Assembly (NCBI RefSeq): GCF_019880635.1
Contig: NZ_JAINVX010000001.1
Coordinates: 186,001-250,000, forward strand
Direction of reading: 5' to 3'
DNA from: Hanstruepera marina
GTDB taxonomy: Bacteria; Bacteroidota; Bacteroidia; Flavobacteriales; Flavobacteriaceae
DNA length: 64,000 bases
The notes beneath the pieces were generated by a model. The model was not told the DNA's origin and ran no database searches. It saw only the letters and a program-made list of their open reading frames with translations. The position numbers and the translations under genes were made by a program. Below, piece by piece: positions 43,637-52,071 of the stretch. Numbering within the stretch: position 1 is the first letter of the stretch; the number at the start of each line of letters is the position of its first letter.

Positions 43637-44791
43637 CTATTTAAAAGGGTGGCGCTCCTCCCAATCTTGCTTTGGGTTCATCAATTTAAAAATTGCCTTT
43701 AAAAGTGTATTCATAACCCAATTGGTATGTTTTAAATACATAATCATTCTTTTGGGCTTGGCTCCTACCGAACTTTTAATAGCCATGGCTGTTCGCGCGT
43801 AAACTACTGTTTTAAGCTGGTTATCTATAGCGAATAGGAGCATGTCATACAACATATTTAAATACAATTGGTGTTGATATTGATACTTAGGGTTGTAACC
43901 TAAAAAGTAAGTTTCAAGATTATCGCTGTTTAGAATAAGGGTGTAAAAGCCAACTATTTGATTATCCAAATAATAAGCATAGACCCTAAAAGCCTTTTCT
44001 AAATGTAACTTAAACTCTAAAAAATGATTTTCAGGAAGAATAAAAGTGTTTATTTTGGCATGATCCGAAACATTTTTATACAGTGTGTAGAGCTGTTTAG
44101 AGTGAGCTTCGATATCTTGAGTATGAAGTTCCTTTTTTAAAACTTGTCTTGCTTTTTTTCTGGCTGTTTTATAACGGTCGCGATATTTTTTGTTTAACTC
44201 TGAAATATAATCATCAAAAGTATTCCAATGTGGCTTAACATCTAAAATCATGTTAGGCTGAACCGCAAGTTTATGGAAACCAAAAGTCTCTAGTACATCT
44301 GAATGTGAAGTTATAGGGTCATCAATAAAATAGTCTTTCATCAAATAAGCCCGAATAGTCTTATTGTATTGCGTTTTAATATCCTTTTTTAATTCTAATA
44401 AGGCTTGAAGCAATGCATTAATAAAATCTGTAGTAGAATAATTTGTAGTGTTGAAATTCACACCATGCTGGCCGGTATGGGTAATATTGCCAGCAACAAG
44501 TATATTCCCTTTTAAAACCTTTGAAATAAGATTCTTAAATCGTTCTTTAAAGCACGTATCGTTATGGTTTCTAAAAATGTCGTTTAAATAAAGTTCTACG
44601 CGCTGTACTATTGTTATGCCAATTAGTTCTGAATTGCTGTAAAAACCAATATAATATAGCGTTATGTTGTTGGGAGAGGCCTTTTCAAGGGCGTCTAAAT
44701 AGGTTGTTTGTAAAAACAAATCATGATATGCAATAGCATTCCAGTTATTCGGTAGTTCGTTAACATGTTTAAAAATCTGAAAATCTATCAC
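43637..44791 (-). CDS. GNAT/FemAB-like acyltransferase
   Basis: About 384 residues. The C-terminal half looks like a GNAT fold used by peptidoglycan-type or lipid acyltransferases: LNKKYRDRYKTARKKARQVL, a central helix, YAYYLDNQIVGFYTLILNSD, then YLNMLYDMLLFAIDNQLKTV. The substrate is unknown. The frame runs up to a TTG at 44821, but that codon and the next few lie inside the terminator hairpin of the upstream DUF1761 gene; GTG at 44791 (MIDFQIFKHV) is my preferred start. No ATG is available near the N-terminus. Confidence 0.75.
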   Translation of the reverse strand: MIDFQIFKHVNELPNNWNAIAYHDLFLQTTYLDALEKASPNNITLYYIGFYSNSELIGITIVQRVELYLNDIFRNHNDTCFKERFKNLISKVLKGNILVAGNITHTGQHGVNFNTTNYSTTDFINALLQALLELKKDIKTQYNKTIRAYLMKDYFIDDPITSHSDVLETFGFHKLAVQPNMILDVKPHWNTFDDYISELNKKYRDRYKTARKKARQVLKKELHTQDIEAHSKQLYTLYKNVSDHAKINTFILPENHFLEFKLHLEKAFRVYAYYLDNQIVGFYTLILNSDNLETYFLGYNPKYQYQHQLYLNMLYDMLLFAIDNQLKTVVYARTAMAIKSSVGAKPKRMIMYLKHTNWVMNTLLKAIFKLMNPKQDWEERHPFK

Positions 44792-44800
44792 AATATCATT

Positions 44801-44830
44801 AAAAAAGACTGATTGGTTCAATCAGTCTTT
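44801..44830 (-). terminator. Terminator of the DUF1761 gene
   Basis: On the minus strand an 11-bp stem AAAGACTGATT / AATCAGTCTTT with a 5-nt loop (44804-44830) is followed by six T. It lies 22 bp after the DUF1761 stop and covers the apparent N-terminal codons of the downstream acyltransferase frame. Confidence 0.85.
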
Positions 44831-44852
44831 TATATTTAAAGTTCATTACAAA

Positions 44853-45338
44853 TTATTTCCAGGCACAAATAATTCCGCCCATTACTCCTAAAGTTACAAT
44901 CCAATAACCACTATTAATGAAAATATATTTTGCGCTTTTACGCTCAAACAAGGCATTGGTTCCTATAATAGGAAGCGCAATAAAAACACCCGTTAATACT
45001 CCGTGTAAAACACCATGTTTAAAGGTTCTAAAAGCATCTGAATAATCAGTAACAAAAGCTTCATAAGAAGGAAGTGCCGCGGCAGGGTCACCACCCACTA
45101 AACTAAAAGCACCCATTTGATGGATTACAATACCAGGCAAAGCCGTAGACAACATAAAAGCAAATAGCAACGCTAGGCCAAATATTTTAGCCATGTTTCC
45201 ACCTTTAATCTGCTCGTCTGTCATACCTGCGGCTTGCATCCAAGCATTACCAAAAACTTTTGGATTGTACCATATAAAGCCTACAACTAAAGCTGAAACA
45301 GCTGCAGCCAACATGGCAAGAGGATTTAAATACTCCAT
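44853..45338 (-). CDS. DUF1761 family membrane protein
   Basis: A 161-residue protein with four membrane helices. MEYLNPLAMLAAAVSALVVG and FIWYNPKVFGNAWMQAAGM fit DUF1761, and FKHGVLHGVLTGVFIALPII follows. The frame extends two codons further to a TTG, but ATG 45338 is a better start. Probably an inner-membrane protein of unknown function; it ends at a strong terminator. Confidence 0.88.
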   Translation of the reverse strand: MEYLNPLAMLAAAVSALVVGFIWYNPKVFGNAWMQAAGMTDEQIKGGNMAKIFGLALLFAFMLSTALPGIVIHQMGAFSLVGGDPAAALPSYEAFVTDYSDAFRTFKHGVLHGVLTGVFIALPIIGTNALFERKSAKYIFINSGYWIVTLGVMGGIICAWK

Positions 45339-45419
45339 AGTCAATAAATTTTAAGTTAGTGCAATAAATATAACTTAAAAAACTGATTTATAGGATTATT
45401 TAACGTTTACAACACTAAA

Positions 45420-47426
45420 TTATACTTCTTGAGCTTCAAACACTAAAAGTTCATTTTTATCTTCTAAAGCTCTAGAAATAAAATCATTAATTGCATCATT
45501 ACGCTCTTGACCACGGCTTAACAACACTTTTAAAGCTATTATAACAGCAATACGTGTTCCGGTCTTTTTAAGCGCTGTATTAAACAAAGGTTCCAATTCC
45601 TCATAGGTAACCTCATTGGCCAATTCTTGGATTTCAGCTTTTACCTTTTGTTGTTTATCTTCAGGGTAATTCGTGTATTTTTTTCCTAATTGCTGAATAA
45701 CACTAATAGCTTTTCGTTGTTGTTGATTGTTATTCTGCTTGGGCTGATCGTTTTGAGGTTTTGGTTTTTGCTTTGCCCAAGAATCACGCAATCCAACTGT
45801 TTTGTTGAATACTAGATGTTCTGAAGTTGAATCGTTATCAACATTAAAATAGCCTAAACGCTGAAATTGAAAGCGCTCTGCTACTTTAGCATCTTTCAAG
45901 CTTGGCTCAACAAAAGCTTCAATTACTTTAAGCGAATCTGGGTTTAAAAACTCCATAAAGTCTTTACCTTCATGGCTATCTGGTGCTTCATCCATAAACA
46001 AACGGTCATACTCTCTTACTTCGGCTTTAATGGCATGTTTTATGGAAACCCAATGTAATGTGCCTTTAACCTTTTTGGAAGTGTCTTCTGAATACGTGCA
46101 ATGAATTTCAACTATTGAACCGTCAGGATTTTTAACAACGTTTTCAGCTTTTATAATGTAAGCATTCTTCAAACGCACTTCACCCCCTAGCTTTAGTCGG
46201 AAAAATTTGCTACTGGCTTCTTCTTTAAAATCAGCTTTTTCAATATATAACTCTCTTGAAAACGGTACTTTTCTAAAGCCAGCTCTAGCATCTTCTTGAT
46301 TATTTTCAGCTTCTAGCCATTCTTCCTTGTCTTCTGGATAATTAGTAATAACTACTTTTACAGGGTCTAAAACAGCCATAACCCGAGGTGCTGTTTTATT
46401 TAAATCCTCACGAATACAAAATTCCAAAAGCGAAACATCAATAACGTTTTCACGTTTGGCCACACCAACCTTTTCTATAAAATTACGAATAGATTCTGGT
46501 GTGTATCCACGACGTCTTAATCCCGATATCGTTGGCATTCTTGGGTCGTCCCAACCATTAACAATACCATCTTCAACCAATTTAAGAAGCTTACGCTTAC
46601 TCATAATGGTATAACTTAAGTTTAAACGCGCAAATTCACGCTGTTTAGGAAGCATTGGTAAGGCTTCTGGCTGATACTTATACACTTGTTCCTTAAACCA
46701 GTCATAGAGTTCTCTGTGAGGCTTAAATTCAAGCGAGCACAAGGAGTGTGAAATTTGTTCAATATAATCGCTTTCGCCATGTGTCCAATCGTACATAGGG
46801 TAAATACACCAATCATTTCCTGTTCTATGATGTGATTTTTTTAAAATGCGGTACATAATGGGATCTCGCATCAACATATTAGGGTGCTGCATATCGATTT
46901 TAGCACGCAATACATGGGTTCCTTCATTAAACTCACCATTTTTCATGCGTTCGAATAAATCCAGGTTTTCTTCGATGCTTCGGTTACGATACGGCCCGTC
47001 TACACCTGGTTGCGTTGGTGTTCCCTTTTGTTCTGCCATAACATCACTAGATTGAGAATCAACATAGGCTTTGTTTTCTTTGATGAGTAATACAGCCCAA
47101 TCGTACAATTGTTGAAAATAGTCTGAAGAATACAGTTCATTGGCCCACTTATAACCAAGCCAAGAAACATCTTCCTTAATAGCATCTACATACTCCTGCT
47201 CTTCTTTAGCAGGATTTGTATCATCAAAGCGTAAATTAACTGGCGCATTATATTTTTCACCCAAACCAAAACTAATGCCAATAGCTTTAGTGTGACCAAT
47301 ATGTAAATAACCATTAGGTTCTGGTGGAAAACGAAATCGTAAGGCTTTTTTATCCAACCCATTAGCTAAATCGTCTTCTATAATATGCTCAATAAAATTG
47401 AGTGATTTTGTTTCTTCTGACATCAT
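45420..47426 (-). CDS. glnS: Glutamine--tRNA ligase with C-terminal extension
   Basis: A class I synthetase of about 668 residues. RFPPEPNGYLHIGHTKAIG holds the HIGH motif and TIMSKRKL the KMSKS counterpart. The core ends near residue 545, followed by a Gln/Lys/Pro-rich linker and a roughly 110-residue helical extension (KKYTNYPEDKQQKVKAEIQE, FISRALEDKNELLVFEAQEV). The frame continues up to an ATG at 47486, but a -7 box at 47453-47460 would make that start untranscribed; MMSEETK (47426 or 47423) is more likely. Confidence 0.95.
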   Translation of the reverse strand: MMSEETKSLNFIEHIIEDDLANGLDKKALRFRFPPEPNGYLHIGHTKAIGISFGLGEKYNAPVNLRFDDTNPAKEEQEYVDAIKEDVSWLGYKWANELYSSDYFQQLYDWAVLLIKENKAYVDSQSSDVMAEQKGTPTQPGVDGPYRNRSIEENLDLFERMKNGEFNEGTHVLRAKIDMQHPNMLMRDPIMYRILKKSHHRTGNDWCIYPMYDWTHGESDYIEQISHSLCSLEFKPHRELYDWFKEQVYKYQPEALPMLPKQREFARLNLSYTIMSKRKLLKLVEDGIVNGWDDPRMPTISGLRRRGYTPESIRNFIEKVGVAKRENVIDVSLLEFCIREDLNKTAPRVMAVLDPVKVVITNYPEDKEEWLEAENNQEDARAGFRKVPFSRELYIEKADFKEEASSKFFRLKLGGEVRLKNAYIIKAENVVKNPDGSIVEIHCTYSEDTSKKVKGTLHWVSIKHAIKAEVREYDRLFMDEAPDSHEGKDFMEFLNPDSLKVIEAFVEPSLKDAKVAERFQFQRLGYFNVDNDSTSEHLVFNKTVGLRDSWAKQKPKPQNDQPKQNNNQQQRKAISVIQQLGKKYTNYPEDKQQKVKAEIQELANEVTYEELEPLFNTALKKTGTRIAVIIALKVLLSRGQERNDAINDFISRALEDKNELLVFEAQEV

Positions 47427-47452
47427 AATTTCTGCATCTAAAATGAGACGCA

Positions 47453-47460
47453 CAAAATTA
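47453..47460 (-). promoter_or_regulatory. -7 box of glnS
   Basis: On the minus strand TAATTTTG matches TAnnTTTG and lies 27 bp upstream of the preferred glnS ATG at 47426. I find no convincing TTG at the -33 distance. Confidence 0.4.
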
Positions 47461-47526
47461 GTCATTTTTAGGTGTAATTGTAACATCTGGAACGTTTTTC
47501 ACACTAATTAATAAAACCCTTTAAAC

Positions 47527-47736
47527 ATGCAACATAGAAACTACGAATGTCCTAAATGTCACAACCGTACCTATCAAGTCGATCAAATGCAAGCTACTGG
47601 TGGTTTGTTCACAAAATTGTTCAATATTCAAAATAAGCGCTTTACTACTGTAACCTGCGAACGCTGCACGTATACTGAATTTTACAAAACCAAAACCAGT
47701 ACCATTACGAATATTTTTGACTTTTTTACCAACTAA
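47527..47736 (+). CDS. Small zinc-ribbon protein
   Basis: A 69-residue protein with two Cys pairs, ECPKC near residue 8-12 and TCERC near 44-48, giving a four-cysteine zinc ribbon. The middle has GGLFTKLFNIQNKRFTTV, a known pattern of small bacterial nucleic-acid-binding Zn-ribbon proteins. Cytoplasmic; precise role unknown. Divergent from glnS with a 100-bp gap to its start. Confidence 0.85.
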   Translation: MQHRNYECPKCHNRTYQVDQMQATGGLFTKLFNIQNKRFTTVTCERCTYTEFYKTKTSTITNIFDFFTN

Positions 47737-47785
47737 TTTTTCAATGGGCTATAATGTGACTAATTAAATTTCTTTTATATTATTG

Positions 47786-47815
47786 TTTGCGGTGACAACA
47801 GGAGTATTATTTTTG
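47786..47815 (+). promoter_or_regulatory. Promoter of folB
   Basis: TTTG (47786-47789), 18 bp, then TATTTTTG (47808-47815), a full consensus promoter. It ends only 4 bp before the folB ATG, so the mRNA would have a very short leader or none. Confidence 0.65.
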
Positions 47816-47819
47816 CGCC

Positions 47820-48188
47820 ATGGGAATAATTAAAGTTGAAAACATACGTGTTTTTGCCAATCATGGTTGCTTAAGTGAAGAAACCAAAATAGGCAGCGAT
47901 TATCGTGTAGATTTAGAGGTTAAAGCCAATTTACAACCTTCAGCAAAATCAGATCTATTACGTGATACAGTAGATTATGTATTTCTAAATCGTGTTATTC
48001 GAGAGGAGATGCACAAACCCTCACATTTATTGGAAACAGTGGCCAGACGTATTTTAGACCGTATTTTTAATGAAGATGTATTAGTTAAAAAAGCAACAGT
48101 ATCTATTAGCAAAGTCAATCCGCCAATTGGTGGTGATGTTGAAATGGTAACGATAAAAATGACCGACAAACGAAAAAACTATAAGTAA
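47820..48188 (+). CDS. folB: Dihydroneopterin aldolase
   Basis: A 122-residue folate-pathway enzyme. IIKVENIRVFANHGCLSEE with GSDYRVDLEVKANL is typical of FolB, as are DTVDYVFLNRVIREEM, the catalytic glutamate in SHLLETVARRILD, and the final VSISKVNPPIGGDVEMVTIK. It cleaves 7,8-dihydroneopterin to 6-hydroxymethyl-dihydropterin. Own promoter; tRNA-Cys follows 44 bp after its stop. Confidence 0.95.
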   Translation: MGIIKVENIRVFANHGCLSEETKIGSDYRVDLEVKANLQPSAKSDLLRDTVDYVFLNRVIREEMHKPSHLLETVARRILDRIFNEDVLVKKATVSISKVNPPIGGDVEMVTIKMTDKRKNYK

Positions 48189-48212
48189 GTAGTGTAAAAA
48201 ACTTATTTTTTT

Positions 48213-48220
48213 TACATTTG
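48213..48220 (+). promoter_or_regulatory. -7 box of the tRNA-Cys gene
   Basis: TACATTTG matches TAnnTTTG exactly and ends 11 bp before the mature 5' end of tRNA-Cys, a suitable distance for a primary transcript with a short 5' leader. Confidence 0.6.
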
Positions 48221-48231
48221 CTGTCGAACAA

Positions 48232-48302
48232 GGTGTCGTGGCCGAGTGGCTAGGCAGTGGTCTGCAACACCATCTACAGCGGTTCGAATCCGCTCGACAC
48301 CT
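48232..48302 (+). tRNA. tRNA-Cys (anticodon GCA)
   Basis: A 71-nt cloverleaf. The acceptor stem GGTGTCG / CGACACC pairs at all seven positions; D stem GCC/GGC; anticodon stem GTGGT/ACCAT with loop CTGCAAC, anticodon GCA at 48264-48266; T stem AGCGG/CCGCT with loop TTCGAAT; discriminator base T (U in RNA), as expected for Cys. CCA is not encoded. A terminator follows. Confidence 0.97.
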
Positions 48303-48310
48303 CAAAAAAA

Positions 48311-48337
48311 GAGTTACTTTTTAGTGGCTCTTTTTTT
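48311..48337 (+). terminator. Terminator after tRNA-Cys
   Basis: A 7-bp stem GAGTTAC / GTGGCTC (two G-T pairs) with a 6-nt loop, preceded by seven A and followed by seven T. It also lies in the region before the converging LysE gene stop at 48388. Confidence 0.75.
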
Positions 48338-48387
48338 ATTTCTAATTTTTAAGAAAAATAATTAAGATGTGGATCTTGTTCAAAAAC

Positions 48388-49068
48388 TTAATCCAAAGGA
48401 TTAATTTGCTCTAGTTTATCCTTAATCATTTCCTTTTCTTTAGGGAAGAAGCCTTGTATAAGTAGTAATATTCCAAAGCCTAAAATAACCAAGGCAACAA
48501 TTTTTTTTGTTTTAAAGATGCGTCGTGGTGTTAATTTGTTTTTAAGTGTTTTGGCTGCTGCAATTTTTAACAAGTCAACTAAAAAATAAACCGCTAAAAT
48601 AGTGGCTAAAAATACCCAAAGTTCTTGACTCGTTTCGGTTAGTGAATTTCCAATAACTATAAAACCCAACCAACCCAACAGCACACCTATATTGATAAAG
48701 TTTAATAAAAACCCCTTAATAAAGAGTTTACCAAACTTTTTCTTTATTTCTACTGTATGAAAGTCACGAACAATGGACCGAAATGATTTTGAGGTTTTAA
48801 CAAATGAAATAAAACCATAAACCGCTAATAAAACACCTCCAAAAATAAGAAAACTTGGATCGTCCTTAACTTTGTCCAATAGTTTGCTGGTACTGTAAAA
48901 AGCAACCAAAATAAAAAAGGCATCGGCTAAAATAACGCCTAAATCGAACATAATGGCACTTTTAAAACCTTTAGTAGCACTGGTTTCTAAAAGCACAAAA
49001 AAAACAGGTCCTATAGTAAACGATAGAATTATTCCAAAAGGGATAGCCGCTAATATGGCGTCAAGCAT
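48388..49068 (-). CDS. LysE/RhtB family transporter
   Basis: A 226-residue inner-membrane protein with six helices. IPFGIILSFTIGPVFFVLLE and TSATKGFKSAIMFDLGVILA correspond to the LysE signature (G-P-V/G in the first helix, then Gxx.G). These proteins export amino acids or similar small molecules; the substrate is unknown. The ATG is clear and a TAAATTTG box (minus strand, 49087-49094) lies 19 bp upstream. Confidence 0.92.
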   Translation of the reverse strand: MLDAILAAIPFGIILSFTIGPVFFVLLETSATKGFKSAIMFDLGVILADAFFILVAFYSTSKLLDKVKDDPSFLIFGGVLLAVYGFISFVKTSKSFRSIVRDFHTVEIKKKFGKLFIKGFLLNFINIGVLLGWLGFIVIGNSLTETSQELWVFLATILAVYFLVDLLKIAAAKTLKNKLTPRRIFKTKKIVALVILGFGILLLIQGFFPKEKEMIKDKLEQINPLD

Positions 49069-49109
49069 AAACGTAATTAGTTTTCACAAATTTATGAAAA
49101 CTTGTAAGA

Positions 49110-49784
49110 TTAATCCATACGTTTTACGGTTCCGCCCATAGCTTTACTTTCGTTTACTTCTTTTGGGTTTCCATAAATATAAATGCTTCCTCCTGCAGTA
49201 ATCTTAAGATCGGCTAATTCTGTAGCATGAACAGAAGCATCACCTCCTGCTTTTACCTTAACTTGAGTTGTTTCTGTAATTAAGTTTTTAGCTTCGTAAA
49301 TACCACCAGCAGACACCGAAACAGTTTGATTTTTTGAAGTTCCTTTTGCTTTTATATGTCCACCTGTATACGCTTTAATAGTAGCATAGGAAGACTCTAA
49401 TTCGACATCAATTTTAGCACCTTCTTGTGCGCTTAATTCAATATCAAATTGTTTGATAACATCGTTTGAGTAAATAGAAGCCCCTTCGTTTGCGTCAATA
49501 ACATCGCAACTAGTATAATAGAGTATAACTTTAGTATCATCTCCGTTATAGGCTTCTTTTATATCCATCTTAATTTTTAATTTACCGTTTTTGTTCACAA
49601 AAACAACTTGGTCTTTATGTTCTCCTGTAATTTCTATTTTGTTTTCAGAAGATTGAACCAATTTTACCTGTATTAAATCGTAAACTTTAAGTTCTTTAAA
49701 TTCACCTATTTGTTTTTCAACAATGTCTTGTGAAAATGATACTGTACTTATCATTAAAAAGATAACAATGAGGGAGTTCTTCAT
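49110..49784 (-). CDS. DUF2807 (head GIN) domain secreted protein
   Basis: A 224-residue protein with signal peptide MKNSLIVIFLMISTVSFSQ and a right-handed beta-helix-like DUF2807 domain: repeated short strands such as VDVELESSYATIKAYTGGHI, VSAGGIYEAKNLITETTQVK and AGGDASVHATELADLKITAG. It should be periplasmic or on the cell surface. A TAATTTTG box (49801-49808, minus) lies between rnr and this gene. Confidence 0.9.
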   Translation of the reverse strand: MKNSLIVIFLMISTVSFSQDIVEKQIGEFKELKVYDLIQVKLVQSSENKIEITGEHKDQVVFVNKNGKLKIKMDIKEAYNGDDTKVILYYTSCDVIDANEGASIYSNDVIKQFDIELSAQEGAKIDVELESSYATIKAYTGGHIKAKGTSKNQTVSVSAGGIYEAKNLITETTQVKVKAGGDASVHATELADLKITAGGSIYIYGNPKEVNESKAMGGTVKRMD

Positions 49785-49812
49785 GGTACTATTTTTTTTT
49801 CAAAATTAAAAA

Positions 49813-52044
49813 TTATTCTCCATGCTTTCCAATTAAATTGAAGTCTAAATGTTTTTTTACCAAATCGGTATTTTTAACCTTTACAACAACTTCATCTCCT
49901 AATTGGTACATGTTTTTTGTATTTCTTCCTATTAATGCAAATTCGGTTTCATCAAATTCATAATGGTCATCGGTAATATCACGAACACGAACCATACCCT
50001 CACATTTATTAGTAATAATTTCAACATAAATTCCCCAATCGGTAACACCAGAAATAACACCAATGAATTCTTCGTCTTGATGATCCTGCATAAACTTAAT
50101 CTGCATATATTTTATAGAATCACGTTCGGCTTTTGTGGCTAAATATTCCATATTGCTCGAATGGTTACATTTATCTTCATAAACCTCTTCATTTGCAGAT
50201 TTTCCTCCATCTAAATAATGCTGTAGCAAACGGTGTGCCATAACATCAGGATAACGACGAATTGGCGAAGTAAAGTGACTGTAGTAATCAAAAGCCAATC
50301 CGTAATGACCTATATTATGAGTTGTGTATTCAGCTTTACTCATACTACGAATAGCTAGAGTATCAACTAAATTCTGCTCTTTTTTACCAACAACATCCTT
50401 TAATAAATTATTAAGAGAAGCTGAAGTTGATTTTCTATCCTTAAAGTTAAGTTTATACCCAAAACGACCTACAATATTTTGAAGTGCTCCTAATTTACTA
50501 TCGTCAGGTTCATCATGAACACGATATACAAAGGTTTTTGGCGGTTTTTGCTTTCCTATAAATTCTGCTACTTTTCTATTGGCCAACAACATGAATTCTT
50601 CAATAAGTTTATTGGCATCTTTAGATGTTTTAAAATAGACACCAGTTGGATTGTTGTCTTTATCTAAATTAAATTTAACTTCTACTTTATCAAACGAAAT
50701 AGCACCAGAACTCATGCGTTTTCTACGCATAATTTTTGCTAGTTCATCAAGCTTTAACACTGCAAAGGCAATATTTTTATCGGTTTGATATTCTTTTCCG
50801 GTTAAGGATACTTCTTTTGGAATGGTTGAATTAATTTGAGACCTCTCGACTTCACTCGAGGTGACATTTGGATTATTTTCAATAATAGCTTGAGCCTCTT
50901 CATAAGCAAAACGTGCATCACTATACGTTACAGTCCTACCAAACCATTGGTTAATTACTTCGGCTTTATCATTCAGTTGAAAAACAGCCGAAAAGGTATA
51001 TTTTTCTTCATGAGGTCTCAATGAACACGCATTATTAGATAAAATTTCAGGAAGCATAGGTACTACCCTATCCACTAAATATACAGATGTGGCGCGTTCA
51101 TAAGCTTCATCGTCTAAAACCGTTTCTGGTTTTACATAATGGGATACATCAGCGATATGGATACCTATTTCGTACAAACCATTATCTAAAATTTGAAAGG
51201 ATAGAGCATCATCAAAATCCTTGGCATCTTTAGGGTCTATTGTAAAGGTTAGCACATCACGCATATCGCGACGTTTTTTTATTTCTTCTTTAGTTATTGA
51301 AGTATCTAATTTATTGGCATAATCCTCTACTTCATGCGGAAATTCATACGGTAAACCATATTCGGCTAAAATAGAATGTATTTCGGTATTATGCTCGCCT
51401 GGCTTTCCTAAAACTTTAAGCACGCGACCGTGTGGTGAGTCTTGTTTTTCTGTCCAATCATCCAACGAAACCAATACTTTATCACCTTCTTCAGCTTTGT
51501 TTATTTTATTGATAGGTACAAAAATATCTTTATACATTTTTGTACTGTCTGGAATCACAAAAGCATAATTGTCATGTACTTGAATAACACCAACATATTC
51601 GTTTTTAGCCCGTTTTAAAACCTGGGTTATTTCGCCTTCACGCCTACCACGTTTTAAACGTTTATAAACATAAAATTCTACTTCGTCACCATTTAAAGCC
51701 CGATTAATATTATTTGAAGCAATGTAAATATCATCTTCAAATTCATCAGTTATTATATAACCAGATCCTTTATGGGAAAGGTCTAAAATTCCTGTGTGAT
51801 AATCTGTAGTAACAATAGCTTTAAACTTGCCACGTTCTACTTCTTCTATTTCCTTTTTAACCTTTAATTGCTGTAGTTTTTTTATAATCTGATTACGGCT
51901 ACTAGCATCGTTAACACCTAATTTAGCAGCAATTTGTTTATAGTTAAAGGATTTATTGCGTTCTTTTTTTAATATACTTAAGATTGTATTTGTAAGGTTG
52001 GAAATCTTGTTTTTTGATGATTTCCTTTTTTTCTTTCTTGTCAT
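49813..52044 (-). CDS. rnr: Ribonuclease R
   Basis: A 743-residue 3'-5' exoribonuclease: N-terminal helix-turn-helix/cold-shock parts, RNB catalytic domain with TFTIDPKDAKDFDDALSFQI (Asp ligands) and HYGLAFDYYSHFTSPIRRYP, and a C-terminal S1 domain (FIGVISGVTDWGIYVEIITN). The frame extends to TTG at 52071, but ATG 52044 (MTRKKKRKSSKNK) fits better. The gene contains an in-frame 30-bp repeat at 50837-50866 coding VTSSEVERSQ, inside a loop after EEAQAIIE. Confidence 0.95.
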   Translation of the reverse strand: MTRKKKRKSSKNKISNLTNTILSILKKERNKSFNYKQIAAKLGVNDASSRNQIIKKLQQLKVKKEIEEVERGKFKAIVTTDYHTGILDLSHKGSGYIITDEFEDDIYIASNNINRALNGDEVEFYVYKRLKRGRREGEITQVLKRAKNEYVGVIQVHDNYAFVIPDSTKMYKDIFVPINKINKAEEGDKVLVSLDDWTEKQDSPHGRVLKVLGKPGEHNTEIHSILAEYGLPYEFPHEVEDYANKLDTSITKEEIKKRRDMRDVLTFTIDPKDAKDFDDALSFQILDNGLYEIGIHIADVSHYVKPETVLDDEAYERATSVYLVDRVVPMLPEILSNNACSLRPHEEKYTFSAVFQLNDKAEVINQWFGRTVTYSDARFAYEEAQAIIENNPNVTSSEVERSQINSTIPKEVSLTGKEYQTDKNIAFAVLKLDELAKIMRRKRMSSGAISFDKVEVKFNLDKDNNPTGVYFKTSKDANKLIEEFMLLANRKVAEFIGKQKPPKTFVYRVHDEPDDSKLGALQNIVGRFGYKLNFKDRKSTSASLNNLLKDVVGKKEQNLVDTLAIRSMSKAEYTTHNIGHYGLAFDYYSHFTSPIRRYPDVMAHRLLQHYLDGGKSANEEVYEDKCNHSSNMEYLATKAERDSIKYMQIKFMQDHQDEEFIGVISGVTDWGIYVEIITNKCEGMVRVRDITDDHYEFDETEFALIGRNTKNMYQLGDEVVVKVKNTDLVKKHLDFNLIGKHGE
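50837..50866 (-). repeat. TGTCA-hairpin-TCTCA element inside rnr
   Basis: On the minus strand this begins TGTCACCTCGAGTGAAG and ends TCGAGAGGTCTCA. An imperfect hairpin (ACCTC/GAGGT plus GA/TC with a 2-nt bulge) lies between TGTCA and TCTCA borders. The same borders are seen in the cysD-cysN spacer. The element is 30 bp (10 codons), so the reading frame of rnr is preserved. Confidence 0.6.
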
Positions 52045-52071
52045 GTAATTCTTTTCATATTCTGGTTCCAA

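Noticed and set aside
52045-52071. Possible longer RNase R from a TTG start
   Set aside because: ATG at 52044 starts a typical basic N-terminus; the TTG-initiated extension has no support.
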